A stretch of DNA of 64,000 nt from Calothrix sp. FI2-JRJ7 (GCA_019359675.1 JAHHGX010000064.1:1-64000); one strand, 5' to 3'; positions 9,269-18,629 are shown, numbered from the stretch's first letter. The notes: generated from the letters alone by a model not told the origin. Translations and numbers: made by a program.

Positions 9269-10582
9269 ATGAAGGTATTGCATTTAAGTACACATGATAC
9301 TAGTGGCGGCGCCGCACGGGCAACATACCGTCTGCATAAAGGTTTGCAGAATATTGGTTTACAGTCGCAGATGTTGGTACAAGAAAAACATAGTAGCGAT
9401 GAAACAGTAATTGCACCTAAAATGAGACTGTTTCAAGGTATTGCAAAAACAAAGCTGACATTTGAGGTTTTGCCATTAAAGTTTTATACTCAAAAACCTA
9501 AAACTACTTTTTATACACAATGGTTGCCAGATAGAGTAGTTTCCCAAATTGGAAAAATCAATCCAGATATTATTAACTTACATTGGGTTAGTGCCGCTTT
9601 TATGCAAATCGAAACTTTTGCAAAACTAAAGCGTCCCCTTGTTTGGACTCTTCATGATATGTGGGGATTTACTGGAGGTTGTCATGTAACTGGAGAGTGT
9701 ACACGATACAAAGATTCTTGCGGCGCCTGTCCTCAACTAAGCAGTAATAATGATAATGATTTATCTCGTTGGGTATGGCAACGTAAAGTTAAAGCTTGGA
9801 AAAAATTAAATTGGACTCTAATATCACCAAGCACCTGGTTAGCTTCTACAGCGAAGTCTAGTTCACTCTTTCGTGACTCACGAATTGAAGTAATTCCACA
9901 CGGATTGGACACTTCATCCTTTCGTCCAGTTAATCAACGTATCGCACGCGAGTTACTCAACTTACCTCAAGACAAGAAGTTAATTGTGTTCGGAGCTATC
10001 GAAGCAACGAGTGATAGAAACAAAGGATTTCATTTGTTATTGCCAGCGCTGCATAAGTTAAGTAAGTCTGGATATAGTAATGACTGGGAGGTTGTGATAT
10101 TCGGTGCATCTAGACCAGATAACCCTCCTGACTTAGGTTTCAAGACACATTATTTAGGGCATTTATACGATGATATTTCTCTTGTGAGTGTTTATTCAGC
10201 AGCTTCGGTAATGCTAGTTCCATCGCTTCAAGAGTCTTTTGGACAAACAGCTTCTGAGTCTTTGGCTTGTGGAACTCCAGTTGTTGCTTTTAACTCGACA
10301 GGGTTAAAAGATATCGTTGACCACCAAGAAAATGGTTATTTAGCTAAACCATACGAAGTTGAAGACTTTGCTAAAGGCATTTATTGGGTACTCGAAGATA
10401 AAGATAGACTTGAAAAACTTGGTTTTTACGCACGTGAGAAGGCAGAGCGAGAATTTACATTAGAACTCCAAGCACGTCGCTATTATTCTCTCTTCCAAGA
10501 AATTATTGAAACTAAAAATCATTCACTTTTACCTGGATATGTTGATTCAAAACAACCTACTGTAATTGGCGCCACTCGATAA
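9269..10582 (+). CDS. Glycosyltransferase family 4
   Basis: A GT-B retaining glycosyltransferase. It opens MKVLHLSTHDTSGGAARATYRLHKGL, where the GGAA loop is the usual acceptor-side glycine-rich loop. The C-terminal donor-binding domain shows VIFGA, the PSLQESFGQTASESLACGTPVVAF segment (about residues 320-346) with the conserved E-x7-E pattern, and a terminal helix. A Cys-rich insert (CHVTGECTRYKDSCGACP) near residues 138-155 is typical of a subset of these enzymes. GAGG precedes the ATG. Confidence 0.9.
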   Translation: MKVLHLSTHDTSGGAARATYRLHKGLQNIGLQSQMLVQEKHSSDETVIAPKMRLFQGIAKTKLTFEVLPLKFYTQKPKTTFYTQWLPDRVVSQIGKINPDIINLHWVSAAFMQIETFAKLKRPLVWTLHDMWGFTGGCHVTGECTRYKDSCGACPQLSSNNDNDLSRWVWQRKVKAWKKLNWTLISPSTWLASTAKSSSLFRDSRIEVIPHGLDTSSFRPVNQRIARELLNLPQDKKLIVFGAIEATSDRNKGFHLLLPALHKLSKSGYSNDWEVVIFGASRPDNPPDLGFKTHYLGHLYDDISLVSVYSAASVMLVPSLQESFGQTASESLACGTPVVAFNSTGLKDIVDHQENGYLAKPYEVEDFAKGIYWVLEDKDRLEKLGFYAREKAEREFTLELQARRYYSLFQEIIETKNHSLLPGYVDSKQPTVIGATR

Positions 10583-10688
10583 ACTCAAAATATTTATCTT
10601 ATTGAAAAGTTTACACTCAGCACTCAGTACGAGCGCACTCAGCACTACATAGAGTAAAGATTTTACAAAGAAAGGAGAAAAATATTAC

Positions 10689-11705
10689 ATGTCAGTACCT
10701 ATTGCCTTTATAATTTGTACAGAACCAGGACGGTTAGAAGCACAATCTTTGATGCTTGCTGAAAGTATTCGCAAGTTCTGCGGCAACCTCAAAGATACAC
10801 CAATATACAGCTTTCATCCGAGAGTCGGTGAACCGATTGCTCTCGAAACTAGAAAAGCTTTCGAGACTTTAAATGTCATTCACCAGCAACTACCCATAAA
10901 TCAAGAGTTTCATAATTATTATCTAGCTAATAAGCCATTAGTCTGTGCTTACGCAGAACAAAACATTGATGCTGAGATTTTAGTTTTTTTAGATAGCGAC
11001 AAATGTTTTTTCTCCGAGCCAGAAGAGTTTTTACTTCCAGCAGATTGCAATGTTCGGATGCGTCCCGAATACGGTCAAGGAATTGGCTCTGTTGGTACTA
11101 AAGACCCAAATGAATGGTATTGGCAGAAACTGTATGACGTTTTGGGGGTGAAGCGCGAAGTGTTTGTAAATACGCCTATCGGCAATAAAAAAATTAGAGC
11201 TTACTGGAATTCTGGTTTGGTTGCTGTCAGAAGAAGTGCTGGCATTTTTACCGCATGGAAGGAAAATTTTACGAAAGTAATGCATCTAAATATTAATCCT
11301 CCCCAAGGTATTTATTTTGTCGAACAGTCGGTACTGTCTATAACTTTGTGCGCGCTAGAACAAAACGTCTCACATTTCTCTTCGAGATATAGCTATCCAT
11401 TACCATTACACAACCGACTAGTCAAAGAAGCGCGTGTTAAGCAATGGAATGATTTTGTGTCTATTCACTATTTCAATTTGTTCTTTTATGAGGATTGGAA
11501 GGCACAAATTAGCAAATTGAATAACCTTAATCGCAATTCCGAAAACTACCAGTGGTTATGTGAAGCAGTAACAAGACATCAGATGCCACGTACACCCGTT
11601 ATACATCGTCATATGTTGACTGTGAGAAAAATTGAGCAAAAACTAAGTGCTTTTAATTTAAACATTCGCTTTAGTTCTTGGATAGAAAAAGTTGCTGGTC
11701 TGTAA
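10689..11705 (+). CDS. Putative GT-A fold sugar transferase
   Basis: Not assigned to a named family with certainty. The 338-residue protein begins VPIAFIICTEPGRLEAQSLMLAESIRKFCG, and has EILVFLDSDKCFF near residues 97-109, where DSD is a probable metal-binding DxD. YWNSGLVAVRRSAGIF around 173-188 resembles nucleotide-sugar transferases of the glycogenin/GT8-like superfamily. No membrane segment is seen. An AGGAG site lies 11 bases before the ATG. Context in the exopolysaccharide operon supports a role in repeat-unit synthesis or decoration. Confidence 0.7.
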   Translation: MSVPIAFIICTEPGRLEAQSLMLAESIRKFCGNLKDTPIYSFHPRVGEPIALETRKAFETLNVIHQQLPINQEFHNYYLANKPLVCAYAEQNIDAEILVFLDSDKCFFSEPEEFLLPADCNVRMRPEYGQGIGSVGTKDPNEWYWQKLYDVLGVKREVFVNTPIGNKKIRAYWNSGLVAVRRSAGIFTAWKENFTKVMHLNINPPQGIYFVEQSVLSITLCALEQNVSHFSSRYSYPLPLHNRLVKEARVKQWNDFVSIHYFNLFFYEDWKAQISKLNNLNRNSENYQWLCEAVTRHQMPRTPVIHRHMLTVRKIEQKLSAFNLNIRFSSWIEKVAGL

Positions 11706-11757
11706 ATGAGTGAATTATTGAATAAGTGAATTTTTAGTTTTTACTGGATTTAAATTT

Positions 11758-12642
11758 ATGAATTTATCGCGTGTAGCAGTAATTATGACCTGTTTTAACA
11801 GACGCGAGACAACACTTAACTGTCTACGCGCGTTATCTCAGCAAACAAAAAAAGCAGATGTTTATTTGACTGATGATGGAAGTTCTGATGGAACCAGCGA
11901 TGCAGTTAGTAAGCAGTACCCAGAAGTCAAAATTTTACAAGGAAACGGTAATCTGTTCTGGGTAGGAGGTATGAGACTTGCATTTGAGTCAGGAATGCAA
12001 GGAAATTATGATTATTATCTTTGGTTGAATGACGACACGATATTAGAATCGGATACTCTTGAGCGTTTACTGACTATTCATCAACAGTTGAAACTACAAG
12101 GATCCTTTGACTCCATTGTCGTTGGTTCCACTAAAGACCCCATAACAGGACAAGCTTCTTACGGAGGCGCCGTCAAATCGAGTAAATGGTACTCGAATAA
12201 GTATAATTTTGTAGGCGCCAGTCAGAATCTTCAAGAATGTGACACCATGTTTGGCAACTGCGTTCTGATTCCTAACAGCGTTGCTTCTAAAGTCGGAAAT
12301 ATTGATAAAGCATTTATTCATAGTTTAGGTGACTTAGATTATGGGTTGAGGGCAAAAAATAAAGGTTGCTCAATATGGGTTGCACCCGGTTATGTAGGTA
12401 CCTGTAGTAAGAACTCGATTAAAAATAGTTGGGTAGATACCAAATTATCTACTTTAGAGAGGTTAAAAAAAGTAACACACATTAAAGCCTTTCCTCTCAA
12501 ACCTTGGACTGTATTTTGCAGTCGTCACTCTGGATTTATGTGGTTAATTTATTGGTTCTTACCTTATCTACGCGCAATGATTGGTTACAAGAACTTAGCT
12601 AACTCTCCTACATTTACAGAAATACCTGCTTCACAGAAATGA
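11758..12642 (+). CDS. Glycosyltransferase family 2 (rhamnosyltransferase-like)
   Basis: The N-terminus NLSRVAVIMTCFNRRETTLNCLRAL and DVYLTDDGSSDGTSDAV give the GT2 nucleotide-binding region. YYLWLNDDTILES near residues 85-97 has the NDD metal site common in rhamnosyl- and related transferases. LGDLDYGLRAKNKG near 190-203 is the ED/LD-Y-x-R catalytic region. The last four bases overlap the next gene as ATGA, which suggests translational coupling. Confidence 0.88.
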   Translation: MNLSRVAVIMTCFNRRETTLNCLRALSQQTKKADVYLTDDGSSDGTSDAVSKQYPEVKILQGNGNLFWVGGMRLAFESGMQGNYDYYLWLNDDTILESDTLERLLTIHQQLKLQGSFDSIVVGSTKDPITGQASYGGAVKSSKWYSNKYNFVGASQNLQECDTMFGNCVLIPNSVASKVGNIDKAFIHSLGDLDYGLRAKNKGCSIWVAPGYVGTCSKNSIKNSWVDTKLSTLERLKKVTHIKAFPLKPWTVFCSRHSGFMWLIYWFLPYLRAMIGYKNLANSPTFTEIPASQK

Positions 12643-13823
12643 ATAAACGTTTACTAATTGTCTCAACGCTTGATTCTGACCAACCTTTTGGTGCTTTTAC
12701 TCGACCTTATTATCTTGGACAATATCTAACAAAATATTTTGATGTATTTCAGCTTGGCTTAAATTGTTCTGCTGTTGACTATGCACCATCTAAATCGATT
12801 GGTTCAAGAAGTCTTGGTTCGTATATCAAAGCAATACAGAACAGTATCGATGAATTTCAGCCCGATATTGTTTATGCCCAAGAAACTCTGCCTGGTTTAG
12901 CAGCTTTGATTTCTCTGAAGACAAAAAAAAGAAGTAATTGCTCTTTAGCACTAGATTTCCATACATTCTCAGCGTATGAATACTGGAGTCGTTTGTTTTC
13001 TGTTGACAATTCCCTGAATGAATTTATACAACTGATAAAGACGTATATTGCTCAGGGTGTATTAATTCTTTCTGGTAATCCAATTATTGCCGCAGGAGAA
13101 TCTACACCTAAGCTAATCAAGCAGTGGTACGGATTCAATCATAGTAATATTCACTGCATCGGTAACGGAGTTACTCAAGACTTTTTAGATGCAGATGTTT
13201 CAACTGCTTGCGACCCCTTTGAAAAACTCCGACCTGCTAAAGTAGTGGTTCTTGTAGCTCCTAAAACTTTTCAGTTTCCGAGTAATGATATGTCTGTGTC
13301 TATGGCAATTGATGTTGCCAAACATTTGGAAAGCTACAGCGATAAAGTTCAATTTGCTGTAATTGGTCGTGACGCCGAAAATACTCAGCAACCACTACCG
13401 TCAAATATACATTTTCTTGGTTTTTTACCTAGCCGAAAAGATTTTGTTACTCATTTACACTATGCTGATATCGGGTTTTTACCATTTCCAAAACAAGCGG
13501 TTGCAGGAGGCGCCCGCAATAAAACGTTAGATTACTTTGCTTCTAACAAATTAGTTATATCTACACCTGAAGGATTGAGAGGTGTGGAAGAGTTTCAAGA
13601 TTCAAAACATTTGTTAGTAACAGGGTATGGAATTGAAGATGTTGCTGAAAAAGTGCTTGATGCGGCTTTTAATTTAGAAAAATATCAACATTTGGCTTCA
13701 TCAGCACATGCACTAATTCGTAAAAAGTACTCGTGGAGTGCAAAAGCACAAAATGTTGCAAAAGTGCTGATGTCATTACAAGATTCCCAATTTGTAAACA
13801 ACATAAGTGATGCACGAATATGA
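12639..13823 (+). CDS. Glycosyltransferase (GT-B, family 1/4-like)
   Basis: The 394-residue protein overlaps both neighbours by 4 bases (ATGA). The N-terminal half is divergent: RLLIVSTLDSDQPFGAFTRPYYLGQYL, with IVYAQETLPGLAALI near residue 90. The C-terminal half shows the donor-binding fold with IHFLGFLPSRKDFVTHLHYADIGFLPF (about 250-276), then NKTLDYFASNKLVISTPEGLRGVEEF. This is the usual second Rossmann domain of GT4-type enzymes. Predicted to add a sugar to the repeat unit. Confidence 0.85.
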   Translation: MNKRLLIVSTLDSDQPFGAFTRPYYLGQYLTKYFDVFQLGLNCSAVDYAPSKSIGSRSLGSYIKAIQNSIDEFQPDIVYAQETLPGLAALISLKTKKRSNCSLALDFHTFSAYEYWSRLFSVDNSLNEFIQLIKTYIAQGVLILSGNPIIAAGESTPKLIKQWYGFNHSNIHCIGNGVTQDFLDADVSTACDPFEKLRPAKVVVLVAPKTFQFPSNDMSVSMAIDVAKHLESYSDKVQFAVIGRDAENTQQPLPSNIHFLGFLPSRKDFVTHLHYADIGFLPFPKQAVAGGARNKTLDYFASNKLVISTPEGLRGVEEFQDSKHLLVTGYGIEDVAEKVLDAAFNLEKYQHLASSAHALIRKKYSWSAKAQNVAKVLMSLQDSQFVNNISDARI

Positions 13824-14617
13824 ACAAAAAACCCTATAAATTTCTCGGTGTCCAACTAGATGCTCTCAGTATCCCTGAATTAAATTCCTTGATTCAAGAA
13901 TCTGTTGAACAGAATAAAAAGCGGATTATTGCCAATCACAACTTGCATAGTCTTTACATATACCACAATGACCCAAAAATGCAAGCTTTTTATGCGAAGG
14001 CAGAATATACGCACATTGACAGTATGCCTTTAGTTTTGGTTGGTAAACTTTTAGGCTTTCCACTCAAACGCGAACAAAGAGTTACATATGCTGACTGGGT
14101 ATGGCCTCTAATGGAAGAAGCTTCTCGCAAAAACTGGCGAGTCTTTTACTTGGGTTCCAAACCTGGAGTTGCAGAAAAAGGCGCCGATATACTGCGTCAA
14201 AAATATCCTGGATTACAGATAGCTTGTACAGATGGCTATATCGACGTTCGCAAAAACAGTAAAGAGAATCTTGCCACCATCGACGCTATTAACACTTACC
14301 AACCTCATATCCTAATGGTCGGAATGAGTATGCCACGTCAAGAGCATTGGATTCTTGATAATTTAGACCGTCTGAGTGTCAACTCGATTCTGACTAGTGG
14401 AGCTTGTCTTGACTATGTAGCTGGCGCCGTTCCTACTCCTCCTCGTTGGATGGGCAAGATTGGCTTGGAATGGTTATACCGTTTATCAAGTGAACCAAAA
14501 AGGCTTTGGAAACGCTATTTAGTAGAGCCTTGGTTCTTAAGCAAGTTATTACTGCTGGAAATTTTAAATATCCCAAATCAAGCGCAGCAAAATGCTGTTT
14601 CTAAAGGTCGTTATTAG
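13820..14617 (+). CDS. WecG/TagA/CpsF family glycosyltransferase (GT26)
   Basis: GT26 enzymes add ManNAc(A)-type or glucosyl residues to undecaprenyl-linked acceptors. At 265 residues the protein is of normal length. It contains RIIANHNLHSLYIYHNDPKMQAFYAKAEYTHIDSMPLV near 34-72 with the conserved Asp, the glycine-rich RVFYLGSKPGVAEKGADIL near 112-130, and ILMVGMSMPRQEHWI near 167-181, which is the MG-x-P-x-QE signature. The C-terminal RAPxW/GLEWLYRL motif reads PPRWMGKIGLEWLYRL. Translationally coupled to the gene before it. Probably an early step after the initiating phosphotransferase encoded next. Confidence 0.93.
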   Translation: MNKKPYKFLGVQLDALSIPELNSLIQESVEQNKKRIIANHNLHSLYIYHNDPKMQAFYAKAEYTHIDSMPLVLVGKLLGFPLKREQRVTYADWVWPLMEEASRKNWRVFYLGSKPGVAEKGADILRQKYPGLQIACTDGYIDVRKNSKENLATIDAINTYQPHILMVGMSMPRQEHWILDNLDRLSVNSILTSGACLDYVAGAVPTPPRWMGKIGLEWLYRLSSEPKRLWKRYLVEPWFLSKLLLLEILNIPNQAQQNAVSKGRY

Positions 14618-14650
14618 AGTACTAAATTATATTAAGGAGAACACAAAATT

Positions 14651-16078
14651 GTGGTTGGTAAAAATATAGCCTTGGGAAGTTATGATTGTGACTTACGCTC
14701 GGCTAAAAGCACATCGATACAGAAAGGATTACTGATAAAGATAGCACGAGTATTTACATTGTTTTTTATAGATACTCTTTCTTCAATAGCAGCGTGGATT
14801 TTAGCACTTGCATATGGTACTCCGATTGACTCTCCTTGGGTGCAAAATCCATCTTTTATACTATTGAATATCAGTGTAGAACTTGTGATTTTTAGTACAA
14901 TTGGGCTTTACAGACCAGGTTTTCATCGCCGTAATAATTGGGGTATTATTCAAGCAGTATCTATATCTGTACTACTATTGTCATTTATCGCATTTCTTTA
15001 CGAACCAAACCGCTATATTTCGCGCTCTTCTCTACTGCTGTATTGGTCGTTGTCTATTGTTTTCGTCTGCACGTCTCGTTTGATATTTGATTTATCCACC
15101 AGATTTGTACGTCGAAAAGGGATGGTTCGTCATCCTATTTTTATAATTACTCCTCCTGAAGAAAGAGACTATCATTTAAGGCTAGTCAAAAAGGAGGATT
15201 GCTACAATATACAAGGTATTGCAGATTCTAGTTGTTTAGATTTAGCTTCGCGAGATAAGACTTTTGAATATCTCCGCTCGCAAGGTATTACAGAAGCTTT
15301 TGTTTCTTGGAGTGCGATTAAAAACCGTCTATATATTTCCTGGCATTTCTCGACTGCTGGAATTACGCTCAAAATGCTTCCATCTGAGTATGAATCTCGC
15401 CATCCTAATTCAACGTTATGCATGGTTGGTGATATTCACTGTCCAACTATTTCGGCGCCAATCATTGTTGGCAGTGATTTTTGGATGAAGCGACTTTTGG
15501 ACATAGTGTTTTCAACGATTTTAGTGTGCTTACTTTCACCCGTATATCTTTTAATTGCCATCTTAATCAAATTAGACTCTCCTGGACCTGTGTTCTTTAG
15601 ACAAAAGCGAGTTGGTCTAAACAGCAAGGAGTTCAAAATTTGGAAATTCCGAACAATGGTAACAAATGCTGAGAAGTTGCAAAAAGAACTAGAGGCAAAG
15701 AATGAAGTTAAAGATGGTGTATTGTTCAAGCTCAAAGATGACCCACGTGTAACCAAGATTGGTAAGTTTTTACGTGCGTATAGTTTAGATGAGTTACCGC
15801 AAATCTTTAATGTACTAGCTGGAGAAATGAGCCTTGTTGGTCCTCGTCCTTTACCTCTTCGCGATGTAGAGAAGTTCACAAACCGTCACTTTATTCGTCA
15901 AGATGTGCTTCCTGGAATTACTGGTTTATGGCAGGTTTCTGGACGCTCTAATATTGATAACTTTGAAGATGCTGTAAAATTGGATTTATATTACATCGAA
16001 AATTGGTCTATATGGCTCGATTTTAGAATCTTACTGCTAACTGTAAAAGTTGTTTTACGTAAAACAGGTGCTTATTAA
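14651..16078 (+). CDS. Exopolysaccharide polyprenyl glycosylphosphotransferase (initiating sugar transferase)
   Basis: Transfers the first sugar-1-phosphate to undecaprenyl phosphate and so starts repeat-unit synthesis. The 475-residue protein starts with GTG after AAGGAGA. It has about four N-terminal membrane segments (residues 35-150), a soluble CoA-binding-like middle domain, a fifth membrane helix near 285-305, and the C-terminal bacterial sugar transferase domain. Signature stretches are DSPGPVFFRQKRVG, FKIWKFRTM, TKIGKFLRAYSLDELPQ, NVLAGEMSLVGPRP and PGITGLWQVSGRS. It is the last gene of the locus. Confidence 0.94.
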   Translation: MVGKNIALGSYDCDLRSAKSTSIQKGLLIKIARVFTLFFIDTLSSIAAWILALAYGTPIDSPWVQNPSFILLNISVELVIFSTIGLYRPGFHRRNNWGIIQAVSISVLLLSFIAFLYEPNRYISRSSLLLYWSLSIVFVCTSRLIFDLSTRFVRRKGMVRHPIFIITPPEERDYHLRLVKKEDCYNIQGIADSSCLDLASRDKTFEYLRSQGITEAFVSWSAIKNRLYISWHFSTAGITLKMLPSEYESRHPNSTLCMVGDIHCPTISAPIIVGSDFWMKRLLDIVFSTILVCLLSPVYLLIAILIKLDSPGPVFFRQKRVGLNSKEFKIWKFRTMVTNAEKLQKELEAKNEVKDGVLFKLKDDPRVTKIGKFLRAYSLDELPQIFNVLAGEMSLVGPRPLPLRDVEKFTNRHFIRQDVLPGITGLWQVSGRSNIDNFEDAVKLDLYYIENWSIWLDFRILLLTVKVVLRKTGAY

Positions 16079-16099
16079 CGCCTCCCTTATAGAAACCCT

Positions 16100-16133
16100 T
16101 GTAGAGACGTTACACGTAACGTCTATACAAGGT
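16100..16133. terminator. 16-bp hairpin at the end of the exopolysaccharide locus
   Basis: A 16-base arm at 16100-16115 (CTTGTAGAGACGTTAC) pairs with 16118-16133 with one mismatch and a 2-base loop, 21 bases after the sugar transferase stop. It belongs to the dispersed GTAGAGACG...CGTCTCTAC family (other copies near 18131, 38805, 40790 and 60584) and probably blocks readthrough here. Confidence 0.6.
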
Positions 16134-16220
16134 AAAATTATTTAAGTTAATGTTCTGGTTTTTAACCTGATACTCGTGATAGTTCAAAATTACTAGACTC
16201 ACTCAACTCCATGCAGCAAG

Positions 16221-16946
16221 TTGAAATTTTTTTTTGCAATCGTAGTTATCTTTATATGTAGCTTGTTAATTTACCCTGGTACGGTGAATGCTAGCACTAC
16301 CACAAGCACTAAATACGAACAGCGTACAATCCATAACCCTGACGGGATTGGTAAATTCTATATGGGTCGTGAAATTGCCCATGTAATGGGACATACAGGC
16401 GCCATGTGGTTAGAGCGTCCAAGTAGAGAAGCTGAAGAACAACCTAGTAAAATAGTCAATGCACTGGAACTAAAACCCAATAATGTAGTTGCCGACATAG
16501 GCGCCGGAACAGGTTATCTGAGTTTTTTGATGGCGCCGACCCTTACACAGGGTAAAGTTTTAGCCGTGGATATTCAACCAGAAATGCTCGACATCATTAA
16601 TTTTTTCAAAGAAGAAAAGCACATTGATAACGTAGAACCCATCTTAGCAACTCTCAATAGTCCAAATTTACCACCAGAAAGTATTGATTTAGCTGTAATG
16701 GTCGATGCATATCATGAATTTGAATATCCTTATGAAGTGATGGAAGGCATCGCCAAAGCATTAAAACCAGGTGGTAGGGTTGCACTTGTTGAATATCGAG
16801 GTGAAAACCCTTTTATTATGATTAAAGGGCTGCATAAAATGACACAAAAGCAAGTAAAAAAAGAAATGCAAACCGTAGGTTTAACGTGGCAAGAAACAAA
16901 AAATTTACTACCACAACAGCATTTAATGTTATTCATAAAAGCCTAG
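16221..16946 (+). CDS. Exported class I SAM-dependent methyltransferase
   Basis: The TTG start gives a typical signal peptide (MKFFFAIVVIFICSLLIYPGTVNAS), so the enzyme is probably periplasmic or lumenal. The mature part has motif I VVADIGAGTGYLSFLMA at about residues 92-108, then LAVDIQPEMLDI, LAVMVDAYHEF and a post-motif RVALVEYRG. These belong to the UbiE-like methyltransferase fold. An upstream ATG at 16211 is out of frame. An exported SAM methyltransferase is unusual because SAM is cytosolic, but cyanobacterial relatives with leader peptides exist. The substrate is unknown. Confidence 0.8.
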   Translation: MKFFFAIVVIFICSLLIYPGTVNASTTTSTKYEQRTIHNPDGIGKFYMGREIAHVMGHTGAMWLERPSREAEEQPSKIVNALELKPNNVVADIGAGTGYLSFLMAPTLTQGKVLAVDIQPEMLDIINFFKEEKHIDNVEPILATLNSPNLPPESIDLAVMVDAYHEFEYPYEVMEGIAKALKPGGRVALVEYRGENPFIMIKGLHKMTQKQVKKEMQTVGLTWQETKNLLPQQHLMLFIKA

Positions 16947-16980
16947 ATTTACTTAAATAGCATTAAAATATCTTGTGGAA

Positions 16981-17029
16981 CAGGGCATCCTTGCCTGTGT
17001 CAGATTCTGGGCGGGCAAGGATGCCCACC
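16981..17029. repeat. GGGCATCCTTGCC inverted repeat
   Basis: GGGCATCCTTGCC near 16982-16995 pairs with GGCAAGGATGCCC near 17011-17025 between two convergent genes. The same core recurs after tex near 23627-23645. It is a likely bidirectional transcription barrier or a small dispersed repeat. Confidence 0.6.
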
Positions 17030-17053
17030 CCACTAGAGGTAAATTTGAGTATT

Positions 17054-17359
17054 TTAATTTGGCGCTTTTGAGTCAGTGTTTTTAGGAATCACGCGGAGAG
17101 TTTTAGTCGCACTATCCCACACAACCCATCCAAACTTTCCATCTAACTCATGGTCGGTATCAGAAACATTAAAGTAAAGCTTTTCACCACCTCTTTCAAT
17201 TGCAAAATCTGCATTTTGTGCATACACAACTTTAAACCCCCTATCACGTAAGACAAACATTGTCCACTGTTTTAAAGACTGTCGTGTAGGGTCATAAGGA
17301 ATTAAAGGTCTTCTGATGGCATCTTCGATAACACTATACAACTTAGCTTGTTCTGACAT
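17054..17359 (-). CDS. Conserved hypothetical protein, 101 aa
   Basis: A small soluble protein with no signal peptide, membrane segment or metal motif. It has a mixed alpha/beta pattern: AKLYSVIEDAIRRPLIPYDPTRQSLKQWTMFVLRDRGFKV (residues 5-44), then strands around AIERGGEKLYFNVSD and GWVVWDSATKTLRVIPK. I do not recognise the family. It is convergent with the methyltransferase and stands alone. Confidence 0.65.
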   Translation of the reverse strand: MSEQAKLYSVIEDAIRRPLIPYDPTRQSLKQWTMFVLRDRGFKVVYAQNADFAIERGGEKLYFNVSDTDHELDGKFGWVVWDSATKTLRVIPKNTDSKAPN

Positions 17360-17591
17360 TTTTTTACACTAAAACGCTTTTTACTTATTTTAAATAATTA
17401 GTGCCTTTAATTTTAACTTCCGGCGCCATTGTTAGAAAAAATAGTTATCATTATCTTCAGCCTCAAAAGAGATTTATTGTATAAAATCATACTATAAATC
17501 TCTTGAACTCAGTTATTATTAATTTTTATTGAGTATTTTGTATCAAAAATGAATCGTATTGTACGATAAGATTTAAGTGTCGGGTGGGAAT

Positions 17592-18116
17592 ATGATTAAA
17601 AGTGAATTAGAATACAAAGTTTCTTAAGAATGGGTTTTAAAGTTTAAAAAATCTTTAGCTGCAATGGAGCAACATAAAGAAAAAAAAATAATTACTTTGA
17701 ACGCTGGGAATTAAACCGAAGTGCATTGCAATGTCATTTGGATAAATTACATGAAGAAATAGCTGAATACGAACAATTAACTAATTGTGATAAAAAGCAA
17801 AAAATTAAAATCAAAGTTGAAAATTTTAATAAATTACCAGATGTATTAATAAAAGCTCGCATTGCGGCAAAAATGAGCCAGAAGGAATTGGCGGATATTT
17901 TAGGTATCTCGGAAGAACGAATGCTTATAGTGTGAAAATAAAGATTACCAATGCGCAACTTTTTTAGAAGTTCTTTCAGTTAGCGAAGCGTTAGGTGTAG
18001 AGTTTAGAAATGCGTTTGTGGAAATTGATTTTGATGAGATAGAAGAATTTAAAAAAGTTGCCTTTGAATGGCAGAGTAAACAACAAAAAAACAGTCTCAA
18101 AAGTTCAACCTATTGA
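17592..18116 (+). pseudogene. Decayed XRE-family HTH regulator/antitoxin
   Basis: Reading across frames restores one protein: MIKSELEYKVS, an in-frame TAA, then EWVLKFKKSLAAMEQ. A frameshift in an A-run leads to ERWELNRSALQCHLDKLHEEIAEYEQL, which continues to LIKARIAAKMSQKELADILGISEE, a clear helix-turn-helix of the Cro/CI type. A second frameshift near 17925-17940 leads to KDYQCATFLEVLSVSEALGVEF and a tail ending KSSTY. At least one nonsense mutation and two frameshifts are present, so it is dead. Such proteins usually serve as antitoxins or partners of a toxin, but none remains beside it. Confidence 0.75.
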
Positions 18117-18130
18117 TGCTAATTCGACAT

Positions 18131-18158
18131 GTAGAGACTATACATGTTTAGTCTCTAC
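18131..18158. repeat. GTAGAGACTA...TAGTCTCTAC hairpin
   Basis: A perfect 10-bp inverted repeat with an 8-base loop just after the stop of the leftward VOC gene and after the dead XRE gene. It belongs to the GTAGAGAC dispersed palindrome family and may end both transcripts. Confidence 0.6.
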
Positions 18159-18167
18159 GTGCATTAT

Positions 18168-18629
18168 TTACACTGGGTCACAGCGAATTTCTACCATAAA
18201 CCCGTCAGGGTCATAGAAATATACACCTCTACCTGTAGGACGACTGACTGGGCCATGTGCGATTGTTATACTATTTTCTTGTAAAACCTCTACCGCGCGG
18301 TCGAATGATTCGGGTGATATGTCGAATGCTAAATGATAAGCTCTTGTAAAGGTATGTTCTGGATTTGGGTCGGGTGGTTGTAAATCGGGTTCCCAGAATA
18401 AATCAATTATAGTACCGTCAGGTGTTTCAAAGTTAGCCACTTTTCCTTCTGCTACCAATTTTGCTAAAGTTTCGGGTATTTCATTACCTATTAGTTCATG
18501 TAACCCCAAAAGATTACCGTAAAACTTCCGCGAAGCTTGCATATCTTTAACATTTAGCGCAATATGGTGAACTCGTCGCAAATCACCGCGCGTAAGAGTA
18601 CTGTTTAAATGAGGAGAACTTAATAGCAT
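18168..18629 (-). CDS. VOC superfamily (glyoxalase/dioxygenase-like) protein
   Basis: A single-domain vicinal oxygen chelate protein of 153 residues. VHHIALNVKDMQASRKFYGNLLGL (about residues 20-43) gives the first beta-alpha-beta module with a His metal ligand. A second half follows with AYHLAFDISPESFDRAVEVL and a terminal GRGVYFYDPDGFMVEIRCDP, where DPDG-x-x-x-E supplies the last ligand. All three usual ligand positions are present. The substrate is unknown; the family includes glyoxalases, ring-cleavage enzymes and resistance proteins. Confidence 0.85.
   Translation of the reverse strand: MLLSSPHLNSTLTRGDLRRVHHIALNVKDMQASRKFYGNLLGLHELIGNEIPETLAKLVAEGKVANFETPDGTIIDLFWEPDLQPPDPNPEHTFTRAYHLAFDISPESFDRAVEVLQENSITIAHGPVSRPTGRGVYFYDPDGFMVEIRCDPV

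Noticed and set aside
15436-15879. 147-codon open frame opposite the sugar transferase gene
   Set aside because: It lies antisense within a strongly conserved domain; its composition is Ser/Leu-rich as expected of a shadow frame.
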